The notes beneath the pieces were generated by a model. That model was not told the DNA's origin. It saw nothing but the letters and a program-made list of their open reading frames with translations, and ran no database searches. From NCBI GenBank assembly GCA_016936695.1, contig JAFGXK010000330.1, positions 1 to 11,871 on the forward strand: a stretch of 11,871 nt of DNA. Direction: 5' to 3'. This DNA comes from Bacteroidales bacterium (lineage in GTDB: Bacteria; Bacteroidota; Bacteroidia; Bacteroidales; VadinHA17). The position numbers were made by a program, and so were the translations under genes. Below are positions 1 through 8,330 of the stretch, in pieces; positions within the stretch are counted from its first letter, which is position 1; each line of letters opens with the position of its first letter.

Positions 1-2417
1 AGCCTTCCTCCCGGCAAAAGAGCGAGGATGACCTCTCAAAGCAAAATATCATTTTCGAAAACTTTGCAGATATGCTTCCTGAAATGATATATGAAGTCGA
101 TCTTTCAGGAAATGTCATTTATGGCAACATCCAGGCGTTGAAGTTTTTCGGGTATTCAAAACAGGACCTGGCAGCCGGGATTCACATCTCAAAGGTATTC
201 CCGGAGAATTATCCTCAAATGATAGAAAACCTCAGGAATCTTGACTCTCCCGATCAGGTTTCAAGCAATGAATACTACGCCACGAAAAAGGATGGATCAC
301 CAGTGCCTATACTGACTCATTCATTTGCCCTGTTCCATAACAACATTAAGATAGGCTACAGGGGAATTGTATCTGATATAAGCAAGCAAAAAAACTACGA
401 GGACCAGATAAACAGGGAAAAGGCCTTTCTGGAACACCTGGTCGACTCCATTCCCGAAGCGATAGTGATAATGGACCGTGAAGGAAGGATAACCAGCATA
501 AACAAGGAATTCACATCCATGTTTGGCTACACCACGGAAGAAGCCCTTGGCAGAAGCGTTGATGAACTGATTACCCCCGACCACCTGAAGACGGATTCAG
601 TAACCATGGAGGATCTGGTACGCGAAAACGGAAGGATTACAAAAAACACCCTGAGGCAGGATAAATCAGGGAACCTGATACAGGTTTCGCTAATAGCGAC
701 AAATCTTTTAATAAACAGCGAAACAGCAGCCTCGCTTGGGATTTACAGGAATGTTACTCAGGAACGCAAAGTACAGACTATCCAGGAAATTCTTTACAAT
801 ATTTCAACGGCCGCCCTGAACCAGATTGACATTAAGGATATTTATCCTACAATAGTGAAAGAGCTCAGCAAGATATGGGATACGAACAATTTCTTCATTG
901 CCTTGTATGATGCCCGGACCGATACCCTGTCGATGCCTCTCTTCTCTGATGAACAGGACAAATTCGAGAATGTACCTGCACGAAAAACCATAACAAAATG
1001 GGTTATAGGACTACGGAAATCGGTTCTGCTCAAATTAAATGACCTGAAAGATCTCGAGAACTCGGGAGATATAGCACTGGTAGGAACTCCCTGCAAGGTA
1101 TGGATGGGAGTACCCCTGAAAGCCGAAAGGGAGATCATAGGCGTTATGGCCCTGCAGGACTACCATGATGAGAACAAGTTCACCATGGAAGATGTCAATG
1201 TGCTTGAATTCATTGCCAATCAGATAGCTATTGCCATACAGCGCAGGACAATGATTGACAATATGATCCAGGCAAGCCGGAAAGCTGAAGAAGCCGCCCA
1301 GTCGAAACAGCAGTTCATGTCGACAATGAGTCATGAGATAAGGACACCCCTCAACGAAGTTATAGGCATAACCAACCTCCTTCTTCAGGGCAATCCACGG
1401 GAGGATCAGATGGACTTTATAAAGACACTGAGGTTTTCGGGAAATCATCTTCTGACATTGGTGAACGATGTTCTCGATTACAACAAAATGGAATCAGGGA
1501 AAATCGTCTTTGAGCAGACTCCTTTCAGCCTGAGTGATTTTATGAATGACATTTTCAGAACATATTCATTCCGGTCACGGTCAAAGAATATTGAATTTGA
1601 AATAATCAAGGAAGACAATCTTCCGAATGAAGTCATCGGAGATCCCATCCGGCTTAATCAGATCCTCTCCAACCTTCTTTCAAATGCCCTCAAATTCACC
1701 AAATCGGGATATATCCACGTTACTCTGAAGGAGATTGAAAGAAAAAACAACAAGGCCAATGTTGAATTTGTGGTTAAGGATACCGGTATGGGAATACCTG
1801 AAGATAAGCACGACATGATATTTGAAAGCTTCACCCAGGCCTCGCCGGATACTACGAGACATTTCGGGGGCACAGGTCTGGGACTGGCAATCTGTAAAAA
1901 ACTCGTTGAGCTCCAGGGGGGAAGAATTGATGTGAACAGTGAGCCCGGCAAAGGTGCTTCTTTCAGGTTCGTTCTTTCATTCGGAATTCCCGAACAGGGG
2001 ATCAGGTCTAAAGCTGGCGAGGCTTCGGAGACCTACATAGGGCTGGAAGGTAAGAGAATCCTCGTGGCAGAAGATAATAAGATCAACTTCTTTGTTGCCA
2101 ACAAGTTTCTCTCCGGCTGGGGAGTAAGGGTTACGCATGTCGAAAACGGTCAGCTTGCCCTTGAAATGCTGGATAAAGACGATTTCGATTTAGTACTTAT
2201 GGATCTGCATATGCCGGTGATGGATGGAATTGAAGCCACCCGCATGATAAGGAAATCAAGTAATCCTGATATCAGCAATATTCCCGTTGTAGCCCTAACA
2301 GCCGCCATATTGTCCGAAAACCACGATAAAATTGCCGATCTGAGTATCAATGACTACGTCCTGAAGCCCTTTAAGCCGCATGACCTGTTCGATAAGATAC
2401 TTAAGAATATAAGGTAA
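1..2417 (+). CDS. Hybrid sensor histidine kinase (PAS-PAS-GAF-HisKA-HATPase-REC), 5' end outside the window
   Basis: A phosphorelay sensor that autophosphorylates on histidine and passes the phosphate to its own receiver domain. The frame is open to the window edge from base 3 (804 residues visible), so the true start lies upstream. The first ATG, at 72, falls inside a PAS domain and is not a credible start. Numbering from that Met, I see PAS 1 (about 1-105), PAS 2 (about 122-228) and a GAF domain (about 240-392). HisKA follows, with His421 in the motif HEIRTPL. The ATPase has an N-box (QILSNLLSNALKF, about 530-543), G1 DTGMGIP at 570 and G2 GGTGLGL at 599. The C-terminal receiver has acidic Glu667/Asp668, phospho-acceptor Asp711 in LMDLHMPVMDG, and Lys765. 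All catalytic residues are present. No membrane segment is seen, but the missing N-terminus could hold one. There is no DNA-binding output, so a separate HPt protein and regulator are expected elsewhere. The signal is unknown. Confidence 0.95.
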   Translation, partial: PSSRQKSEDDLSKQNIIFENFADMLPEMIYEVDLSGNVIYGNIQALKFFGYSKQDLAAGIHISKVFPENYPQMIENLRNLDSPDQVSSNEYYATKKDGSPVPILTHSFALFHNNIKIGYRGIVSDISKQKNYEDQINREKAFLEHLVDSIPEAIVIMDREGRITSINKEFTSMFGYTTEEALGRSVDELITPDHLKTDSVTMEDLVRENGRITKNTLRQDKSGNLIQVSLIATNLLINSETAASLGIYRNVTQERKVQTIQEILYNISTAALNQIDIKDIYPTIVKELSKIWDTNNFFIALYDARTDTLSMPLFSDEQDKFENVPARKTITKWVIGLRKSVLLKLNDLKDLENSGDIALVGTPCKVWMGVPLKAEREIIGVMALQDYHDENKFTMEDVNVLEFIANQIAIAIQRRTMIDNMIQASRKAEEAAQSKQQFMSTMSHEIRTPLNEVIGITNLLLQGNPREDQMDFIKTLRFSGNHLLTLVNDVLDYNKMESGKIVFEQTPFSLSDFMNDIFRTYSFRSRSKNIEFEIIKEDNLPNEVIGDPIRLNQILSNLLSNALKFTKSGYIHVTLKEIERKNNKANVEFVVKDTGMGIPEDKHDMIFESFTQASPDTTRHFGGTGLGLAICKKLVELQGGRIDVNSEPGKGASFRFVLSFGIPEQGIRSKAGEASETYIGLEGKRILVAEDNKINFFVANKFLSGWGVRVTHVENGQLALEMLDKDDFDLVLMDLHMPVMDGIEATRMIRKSSNPDISNIPVVALTAAILSENHDKIADLSINDYVLKPFKPHDLFDKILKNIR

Positions 2418-2420
2418 TAA

Positions 2421-2448
2421 GCGGTACTCGGTGTGCGGTACGCGGCAA
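2421..2448. repeat. Four tandem 7-bp units (GCGGTAC type)
   Basis: Directly after the kinase stop and one more TAA triplet, the sequence reads as four 7-bp units: GCGGTAC, TCGGTGT, GCGGTAC, GCGGCAA. Units 1 and 3 are identical. Units 2 and 4 keep the CGG core. The block is non-coding on both strands as I read it and abuts a second repeat block of different period. No function can be assigned from the sequence. Confidence 0.7.
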
Positions 2449-2484
2449 GACTTGCAGGACTTGCAAGACTTTCACGACTTGCAG
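2449..2484. repeat. Four tandem 9-bp units (GACTTGCAG type)
   Basis: Four 9-bp units in direct succession: GACTTGCAG, GACTTGCAA, GACTTTCAC, GACTTGCAG. A fifth unit starts with GAC and then decays. The block ends six bases before the stop codon of the minus-strand TPR gene. On the plus strand it would encode a DLQ/DFH repeat, but that small frame has no support as a gene. It lies where a terminator between convergent genes would be expected, yet I see no strong GC stem followed by a T tract here. Confidence 0.8.
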
Positions 2485-2490
2485 GACCCT

Positions 2491-3693
2491 TTATCTGATA
2501 CAGTATTTACTCAGGTATTCCGCGGCCTTTTTGCTTCCCTGGCCAAAAGCTTTCCTGAAATCAAAGCAGGCATCGTCCTTTTTACCCATACTCAGCTGGG
2601 CAATTCCCTTGTTAAGCCATGCATCGGGGTTTTCCGGCTGAAGGTCGAGGGCCATGCTGTAGTCCTTCATCGCAAAATCCCACGACTTTGATACAAAATA
2701 GGAGTTGGCTCTGTCTACATAGCATTCGGCGTCGTTTGGGTGAAGCCTGAGATTCTCCGAGAAATATGTCAGCGCCTTCAGATTATCGCCTGATGCGGCT
2801 GACAGACGGCCTGCACGGCTCAGGGCTTTTTTGTCATCCGGATAAAGATCAAGGAATTTTTCCACATCCCCGAGCGCCCTGTCTGTTTCGCCCGTCTTCC
2901 TGAAACACTCAGCCCTGAGTAAAAGCACTTCTGGCTCTGCAGTACCTGCTGCAAGCAGTCTTGTATAGGTCGAAGAAGCTCCTGCCGGATTTCCCGATGC
3001 TTCCTGTGCTAAGGCAAGGAGCCTCAAGTATTTTTCATTGTCTGGTTCATCAGCAAGGAGGCCGGCAAGAGTAAGCTGCGATTCGGCATACTTCTTTTCT
3101 GAAAAGCTGATGAGCGCTCCTGCATAGGCCAGGGCATCATTCCCCGGATAGCTCCCGGAAAGTCCGGTAAACACGGTTTTGGCATCAGAAATATTTCCGG
3201 TCGTAAGATTATACTCAATTTCTGCAATTCCCTTCTCGACAGAACTGTAAATGGTTCTCCTCCAGAACTGACGCCATTCCGGCCGGTTCTCCACAAGGCT
3301 GAATGAAGGATCGAGCATGATTTCCTTTTCGCTTCTCCTGTATTCCGATTCAAGGCAAAGTTCAAGATGGTAAACGGCAGTCGCTGCATCTCCCTTAAAG
3401 GCATATATCCTTGCGAGTCCGTATTCCCCCGAGCCGGGAGAAACACTGTTTGCCGAATTGTAATCATTTATTGCCTGCGAGTAATCACCCCCGGCTGCGA
3501 AAGCCTCAGCTCTTCCAAGATAAACATCCGTTTCCCGGTAATTCTCCAGTGCTGTCGACAACAGGCTTATGGCCTGATCAGGCTTTCCTCTTTCAACAAG
3601 CGCCCTGCCTTTCATCAGAAAATCTGACTTTGTCTGTCCCTGAAGTCCGGCTGCAGTAAGGGACAACAGTATGAAAAACAATATACTCTTCAT
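2491..3693 (-). CDS. Exported tetratricopeptide-repeat (TPR) protein
   Basis: A 400-residue protein beginning MKSILFFILLSLTAAGLQG, a clear export signal of about 20 residues. The rest is helical TPR-like repeats. The best are near the C-terminus, for example the unit containing ECYVDRANSYFVSK and the next containing DAWLNKGIAQLSMGKKDDA. Earlier units include the one with VYLGRAEAFAAGGDYSQAIN. A central stretch (about 110-145, with EWRQFWRR) fits the repeat less well. TPR arrays bind other proteins, so a periplasmic or outer-membrane-associated scaffold is likely, but the partner is unknown. The frame stays open upstream to 4011, but that extension would overlap the preceding gene by 300 bases and precede the signal peptide, so I chose the ATG at 3691-3693. 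The leader is AT-rich without a Shine-Dalgarno. The gene starts 19 bp after the T9SS cargo gene, so the two are probably co-transcribed and may act together. Confidence 0.85.
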   Translation of the reverse strand: MKSILFFILLSLTAAGLQGQTKSDFLMKGRALVERGKPDQAISLLSTALENYRETDVYLGRAEAFAAGGDYSQAINDYNSANSVSPGSGEYGLARIYAFKGDAATAVYHLELCLESEYRRSEKEIMLDPSFSLVENRPEWRQFWRRTIYSSVEKGIAEIEYNLTTGNISDAKTVFTGLSGSYPGNDALAYAGALISFSEKKYAESQLTLAGLLADEPDNEKYLRLLALAQEASGNPAGASSTYTRLLAAGTAEPEVLLLRAECFRKTGETDRALGDVEKFLDLYPDDKKALSRAGRLSAASGDNLKALTYFSENLRLHPNDAECYVDRANSYFVSKSWDFAMKDYSMALDLQPENPDAWLNKGIAQLSMGKKDDACFDFRKAFGQGSKKAAEYLSKYCIR

Positions 3694-3712
3694 ATTTAAT
3701 ATGACTAATTCA

Positions 3713-6334
3713 TTAATATTCAGGCGCTGTGACCGTTGACCCGGGTTCGGTAATGACATGGACAAAGCCCGAAAGATGGAACTGCTCCAGGCCCGAGATC
3801 CTCCGTTCAAAAACGTCGCACTGATAAAAGTAAACACCCGGGGAGACAATCTTACCCTTGTAGGTGCCATCCCAGTTAAGCTTTGGTTCTTCTGTCTGAA
3901 AAATAAGAACTCCATAACGATTAAACAGCTTGAAATCAACCTTTTCAACCAGTCCGGATGTTTTAGCCTTAAGCCAGTCGTTAATGTCGTCCCCGTTTGG
4001 TGTGAATACATTCGGAATCTCGTAGAAATTGCAAGAATCGACGCATATCATAACCGACTTCAGGCTTTCGTTCCCAAGGTCATCGAATGCCGACACCGCG
4101 TAACAACCTGATACAACCTCGCCCGGATAATGCTTGTAGCTGAAAGTGTTCCTGTCGTTGATCACTGTCAGCAGCGACAGGTTCTCTTCGGTGATCATCT
4201 TATAGTATATATTGTATCCGGCAACGTCCTCAAGGCAGATTGGATCAGTTATGGTCCAGCGCACATTGTTGTAAAGGCTGTCGCACTGACTGGTAACTGT
4301 GATTACCGGCTGGCATGGCGGTTCATTGTCGACGGGTGTGGCGCAAGTTATCTGTGAAAAATTTAACAGATCCCTTGGCAGTCCGGCCGAAGTGTATCCG
4401 CCGGTCGACCTTACCCTGTAACAATACACCGTACCGTTATCCAGTCCGTTATCGGTGAATTCCAGAAGATTCGAAGTTCCTATTGAGTCATATACACTGG
4501 TAGTCCGGTTCAGCCTGAAGAAATCGTATCTCGTATTAATCCACGGAACGTTACGGCTTATTACAAAGCGAACCTTCCTGTCGCCCGGACTTGCGGTAAG
4601 AAACAGGGATGAGGCGTATCCCGGTTCTCCTATCAGGAACCTGTTACCCGGGGCATTGTTATAAAGCTCGATCCTGTAAATATAACCCCTGTCGACGGTA
4701 TTGATAAGAGTATCAACAAAAGAGGTCTCGTTCAGCGTGGCTGTAGAAATCGTACTGATCTGCAAGTACTCCGTCCCGGTCACTCCATCGGCCCTGGAGA
4801 TAATATACTCATATGGGCCTGGTGCAGGTATGGTATCAAGCTGATCAGGTCTTCTCCACCTTACTACTATCGAGCCGTTGGTGGCCGATGTAGACCGTAC
4901 GGTGACATTCGTTATCAAAGGCACTCCAGAAACCAGGGATGAGGTTATCTCATTCGAGACTTTGCTCTCCGCCCCGTTATTGAAAACAGCAGTAATTCTG
5001 TAGGAATATTCCTTGCTGAACTCAAGACCTTCCCCTTCGTTTGTATCGAGAAATGATATCGTGCCGCTTCCGGCAATGTATCCAACCCTCTCATATCCGG
5101 CCGATGCCGGAACTCCCGAAGTGCAGGTGTCGGGATCGAATGAGGATGGTCCCTCCCTCCTGTAAATATTGAAGCCCATAATGGCATTTGTCCCGTAGTC
5201 ATCCCATGCAAGCCTAACAAACTTGCCCTCGGGAGAGATCTCTGTCAGAAGCGGAGGAGGCCCAAGAACTTTAACCTGAAAATTATCTATATCCGACAGA
5301 TTCTGATCTTCGCTGAAGTCGTCGGCTTTAATTATTATATCGTAAGGCTGGTTCCTCACTGCTTCCATGCATGTTGCCCAGAGAAATCTTGAAGAATAGT
5401 AGCCCGCTACCGAATCGACTTTCGTAAATGTGGCAGGACATGAATTCAGATCATAAATTCCGGATGTAGAAAAAAGCTGAAGAAAATGGTTGTCAGGATC
5501 AGAGGCTGATACAAGAAAATCAATCACTGTTCCAGCCTCAACGCATCTGTCAGGGAGCGGACCTATCTCCGGCGGCTTATTGTCAGTATCGTACACGTTG
5601 ATCTGAATATCCCTGACCACCACTCCGATCTTTTTGCCATAGCGCCATTCCTGTATCTCCATTGCAACATTAAAAGCCCCGGTATCCCTGGGCGTGCTCC
5701 AGATAAGGTCGCCTGTAAGGGCATCAACCCTTATGAAGTCGGTTGCAGGAGGAAGCGTATAGTTCTCTATCGGAATGCCGTCTTCGCGGGTGCAGGTTGT
5801 AATTGCATAAGATAGGCTGTCGCCGTCAGGATCATAGGCCCCCGGGTTATGGATGAAAACATATCCCCTTGCGGCCTTGTCATATGGCGGATTAAGAAGG
5901 ACCGGAGTGCTGTTCCTGCCTATTGAAGGATTCACAATCAGTGTCGTGGTGAGAGAAAATACAACATTCACCGAATTGGGGATATTGAGTACATCGGCAT
6001 TTCTGTTGGGATCCTGAACAACAATCTTGTATACCCCGGGACCGGGATAGGTATGATTAATCTTATAGATATTCCTTTTGTAATAGTTCGGGAGAAACAA
6101 AATGCTTACCCTGGGTGCCACTGATGTGGAATTATCGCCCCATTCTACTTCGAGCTGATCCCTGTCAGCAAAACTCAATGTGTAGGTATAGGTTGTTATG
6201 GTTATCTCGAACGAAAGATCCGACAGCTGTACATAGGTGATCTCCCCTGCCCTGTTGTGCGTTGCCCGGGCGCTGCTGAATCCAAGCAGCAGCAGGGCAA
6301 CAATTATGATTGTCTTTGTTTTCAGAATCTTCAC
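3713..6334 (-). CDS. Large secreted multidomain protein with a T9SS type B sorting domain (gliding motility-associated C-terminal domain)
   Basis: An 873-residue cell-surface or secreted protein. It has a signal peptide (about 1-24, ending SARA before THNRAGEITY). Next come PKD/cadherin-like beta-sandwich regions, including the motif DPDGDSLSY near 168-176 and a second unit starting around NKPPEIGPLPD. Several fibronectin type III-like segments follow (for example around GFNIYRRE, EYIISRADG, YCYRVRSTGGY and GYNIYYK). The C-terminus carries the type B sorting signal: IPNVFTPNGDDIND at about 773, FKLFNRYGVLIF, NWDGTYKGK and SPGVYFYQ. Proteins of this kind cross the outer membrane by T9SS and are anchored or released. 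No enzyme domain is visible, so an adhesin or structural role is likely. About 11 residues (EPGSTVTAPEY) extend past the point where this domain commonly ends. The start is GTG: an in-frame TAG lies 15 nt upstream and no early ATG exists. It lies 28 bp after the DUF6702-like gene. Confidence 0.92.
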   Translation of the reverse strand: MKILKTKTIIIVALLLLGFSSARATHNRAGEITYVQLSDLSFEITITTYTYTLSFADRDQLEVEWGDNSTSVAPRVSILFLPNYYKRNIYKINHTYPGPGVYKIVVQDPNRNADVLNIPNSVNVVFSLTTTLIVNPSIGRNSTPVLLNPPYDKAARGYVFIHNPGAYDPDGDSLSYAITTCTREDGIPIENYTLPPATDFIRVDALTGDLIWSTPRDTGAFNVAMEIQEWRYGKKIGVVVRDIQINVYDTDNKPPEIGPLPDRCVEAGTVIDFLVSASDPDNHFLQLFSTSGIYDLNSCPATFTKVDSVAGYYSSRFLWATCMEAVRNQPYDIIIKADDFSEDQNLSDIDNFQVKVLGPPPLLTEISPEGKFVRLAWDDYGTNAIMGFNIYRREGPSSFDPDTCTSGVPASAGYERVGYIAGSGTISFLDTNEGEGLEFSKEYSYRITAVFNNGAESKVSNEITSSLVSGVPLITNVTVRSTSATNGSIVVRWRRPDQLDTIPAPGPYEYIISRADGVTGTEYLQISTISTATLNETSFVDTLINTVDRGYIYRIELYNNAPGNRFLIGEPGYASSLFLTASPGDRKVRFVISRNVPWINTRYDFFRLNRTTSVYDSIGTSNLLEFTDNGLDNGTVYCYRVRSTGGYTSAGLPRDLLNFSQITCATPVDNEPPCQPVITVTSQCDSLYNNVRWTITDPICLEDVAGYNIYYKMITEENLSLLTVINDRNTFSYKHYPGEVVSGCYAVSAFDDLGNESLKSVMICVDSCNFYEIPNVFTPNGDDINDWLKAKTSGLVEKVDFKLFNRYGVLIFQTEEPKLNWDGTYKGKIVSPGVYFYQCDVFERRISGLEQFHLSGFVHVITEPGSTVTAPEY

Positions 6335-6344
6335 TTTGCTTAAT

Positions 6345-6350
6345 CTCCTC
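6345..6350 (-). promoter_or_regulatory. Shine-Dalgarno GAGGAG for the T9SS cargo gene
   Basis: On the minus strand GAGGAG lies 10 nt before the GTG start codon at 6332-6334. It decides the start, because an in-frame TAG overlaps its 5' edge and leaves GTG as the only reasonable initiator. The neighbouring genes show no comparable site, so this gene appears to use a different initiation mode. Confidence 0.6.
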
Positions 6351-6362
6351 TAATCCTTTAAA

Positions 6363-6842
6363 TTATTGAATATCAAACGTCTTTTCGGTCTCCAGGGCTG
6401 TAAGTCTGGCCCCCTCTTCGAAATCATTTACCTTAACTATCAGCATGTTTGCCTGATCGCTGTAGATGGAAGTCATTATCTGGTTTTTCACTGTAATCGA
6501 TCTGACCTTTGCCTCAGACCCGAATGAAAGGTTCATCCTCAATTCATTATCCGAAAGATCAATTTTCCCCAGTTCCGTTTTAACAGGAACCCCGTTAATC
6601 ATGATCCTCACCTTTTCATTCACATAATCCGTTAAATACACCCTGGTGAATTCATCGCTGTCCTGAAAAACCAGCTTATCGCCTCCTCCTGCCCCGAGCC
6701 CTGAATCCAGAAGAAAATCATCGAAGTAGATTTTCAGGAATATATTGAATAATTTACCCTCAGGTTCATAATCAATACTCATCAGAGAGACATGCACCGG
6801 ATGGAATACCAGCCAAATTGAAAAAATGAGCAACCTGATCAT
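6363..6842 (-). CDS. DUF6702-like envelope protein
   Basis: A 159-residue protein with a short hydrophobic N-terminus (about residues 3-14) running into HPVHVSLMSIDYEPEG. The rest is predicted beta-rich, with an acidic stretch (FDDFLLDSGLGAGGG) and a C-terminal half of alternating strands. The HPVHVS start, the length and the following FxIxLKIYFDDF-type strand match my recollection of the DUF6702 family of Bacteroidota, whose function is not established. The hydrophobic segment lacks a clear Ala-x-Ala cleavage site, so it could be a signal peptide or a membrane anchor. The ATG start is at 6840-6842 with no Shine-Dalgarno. It lies 57 bp after pyk and 28 bp before the T9SS cargo gene, on the same strand, so it is probably in the same transcript. 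No catalytic motif is visible. Confidence 0.7.
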   Translation of the reverse strand: MIRLLIFSIWLVFHPVHVSLMSIDYEPEGKLFNIFLKIYFDDFLLDSGLGAGGGDKLVFQDSDEFTRVYLTDYVNEKVRIMINGVPVKTELGKIDLSDNELRMNLSFGSEAKVRSITVKNQIMTSIYSDQANMLIVKVNDFEEGARLTALETEKTFDIQ

Positions 6843-6899
6843 TCAAAGTAAGGGTTAGGCAAAGAACATCACCCTCAAAAATCAGACCAATAATACATC

Positions 6900-8330
6900 T
6901 CAGTTAGAGGCATCAACCCTGTCCTTGAGGTATCCTGCAGTTCCGACCTCGATGAAGGAAAATCCCGCGGGACCGGCGAAGTTACCTGCCAGAACAACAA
7001 CAAGATCATTATCAGCAATCTCATTTATTTCAGTAAGGTCGGTGAGAGCTCTTCTAAGGAAATCATCGATCGATTTTCGTTTTTCCTGGAAGCTTGCATA
7101 CACCCCGTACGAAAGTGCCAGCTGCCGCAGGGTGCTGGCAAGATAACACCGCGCCAGGATTACTTTATAACCACGGTAGGCAGCCATATCCCTGATAGTC
7201 GTCCCTTTAATTGTATCGGCAATGATCGACTTTGCGTTCACCCTGACAGACGTCTTCACAGCCACTTTTGCAAGGTAAGCTGAAATCTCCCCGTTAACTT
7301 TTGAAGCGGGAATTTCAAGAAATTTCTCCTTGTTTTCCTCCACCTCGAGTGCAACCTTGGTCATGGTTTTTACCGCCTCCACCGGAAAGTTGCCGTTTGC
7401 CGTTTCCCCGCTCAGCATCAGTGCATCGGTCTGGGAGTAAATTGCACTGGCCACGTCGCTTATTTCAGCACGTGTCGGGCGGGGGTTGCTGATCATCGAA
7501 TGCAGCATCTGTGTCGCAACTATTACTGGCTTTCTCATGCTGATGCATCTTGAGATGATCATTTTCTGAATGCCAGGTATCTTTTCATAAGGTATCTCGA
7601 TACCAAGATCACCCCTGGCAACCATAACCCCGTAAACCTGCTCAAGAATTTCATCGATATGGGTGACACCCTCCTCATTTTCAATCTTGGCTATGATTTT
7701 TATGGTGCTGTTGTACTCATCCAGGAGTTTCTGAACATCAATCACATCCTGTTTCGTGCGCACAAAGGAATGAGCAATGAAATCAAGATCATTCTCCACT
7801 GCCATCCTGATGAAACTCCTGTCTTTTTCGGTGAGTGAAGGGAGGCAGATCTTAACACCCGGAAGGTTTACGCTTTTTCTTGAACCCAGTATCCCTCCGT
7901 CCTCTATCACGCATTCGAGCAGGCTTCCGTTCCGCTTAACCGCTCTCAGGCTTATATCTCCGTCATCAATAAGAATTTCGCAACCTTCAGGAACTTCTGC
8001 AACAAAGTTCCTGTATGAAACATTGATAAGACTGCCGGTGGTCTTCTCACCTGGATTCCCGGCCATCATTACCTTGTCCCCTTTCCTGAGTTCAACCGGT
8101 GCATCGCTTACAGTAGTCCTTATTTCAGGGCCCTTGGTATCTATCAGTATGGCAATCTTGTCGGATACCATTCTTACATTCCGTACTATTTTAAGGGCCC
8201 CCTCAATGTCGAGATGAGCTGAGTTAATCCGGACCACATCCATACCCGCCTGATAGAGTTCGGATAAAAAATCACGATCGCATCTTTTATCCGAAATCGT
8301 TGCAACGATCTTTGTCCTTTTTTTTCTCAT
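6900..8330 (-). CDS. pyk: Pyruvate kinase
   Basis: Converts phosphoenolpyruvate and ADP to pyruvate and ATP in the cytoplasm, the last step of glycolysis. The 476 residues match the usual length of a bacterial enzyme. Motifs in order: TKIVATIS near the N-terminus, VVRINSAH (about 32-39), DTKGPEIR, the catalytic lysine segment IIAKIENEEG, the metal-binding MVARGDLGIEIP, and the signature ATQMLHSMISNPRPTRAE followed by MLSGETANG. The C-terminal allosteric domain (about 345-476) is present. The N-terminal motif reads RINSAH where most pyruvate kinases have RxNxSH, so the serine is shifted by one position. I recall a similar variant in Bacteroides enzymes. The ATG overlaps the TGA of aroQ as ATGA, so translation is probably coupled. 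Lys, Glu and Asp residues of the active site appear intact, so the enzyme should be active. Confidence 0.97.
   Translation of the reverse strand: MRKKRTKIVATISDKRCDRDFLSELYQAGMDVVRINSAHLDIEGALKIVRNVRMVSDKIAILIDTKGPEIRTTVSDAPVELRKGDKVMMAGNPGEKTTGSLINVSYRNFVAEVPEGCEILIDDGDISLRAVKRNGSLLECVIEDGGILGSRKSVNLPGVKICLPSLTEKDRSFIRMAVENDLDFIAHSFVRTKQDVIDVQKLLDEYNSTIKIIAKIENEEGVTHIDEILEQVYGVMVARGDLGIEIPYEKIPGIQKMIISRCISMRKPVIVATQMLHSMISNPRPTRAEISDVASAIYSQTDALMLSGETANGNFPVEAVKTMTKVALEVEENKEKFLEIPASKVNGEISAYLAKVAVKTSVRVNAKSIIADTIKGTTIRDMAAYRGYKVILARCYLASTLRQLALSYGVYASFQEKRKSIDDFLRRALTDLTEINEIADNDLVVVLAGNFAGPAGFSFIEVGTAGYLKDRVDASN

Noticed and set aside
1035..1448. 137-codon minus-strand frame within the histidine kinase
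   Set aside because: It lies opposite the GAF and HisKA domains and resembles nothing known.
2449..2484. Possible CRISPR-like array
   Set aside because: Units are 9 bp and contiguous with no spacers, so it is a simple tandem repeat.
2431..2691. Small plus-strand frame with a DLQDLQDFHDLQD start
   Set aside because: It is the 9-bp repeat read as codons, followed by the antisense of the TPR gene; it has no start signal or recognisable domain.
3694..4011. N-terminal extension of the TPR gene by 106 codons
   Set aside because: It overlaps the end of the T9SS cargo gene in another frame, and the signal peptide begins only at the ATG at 3693.
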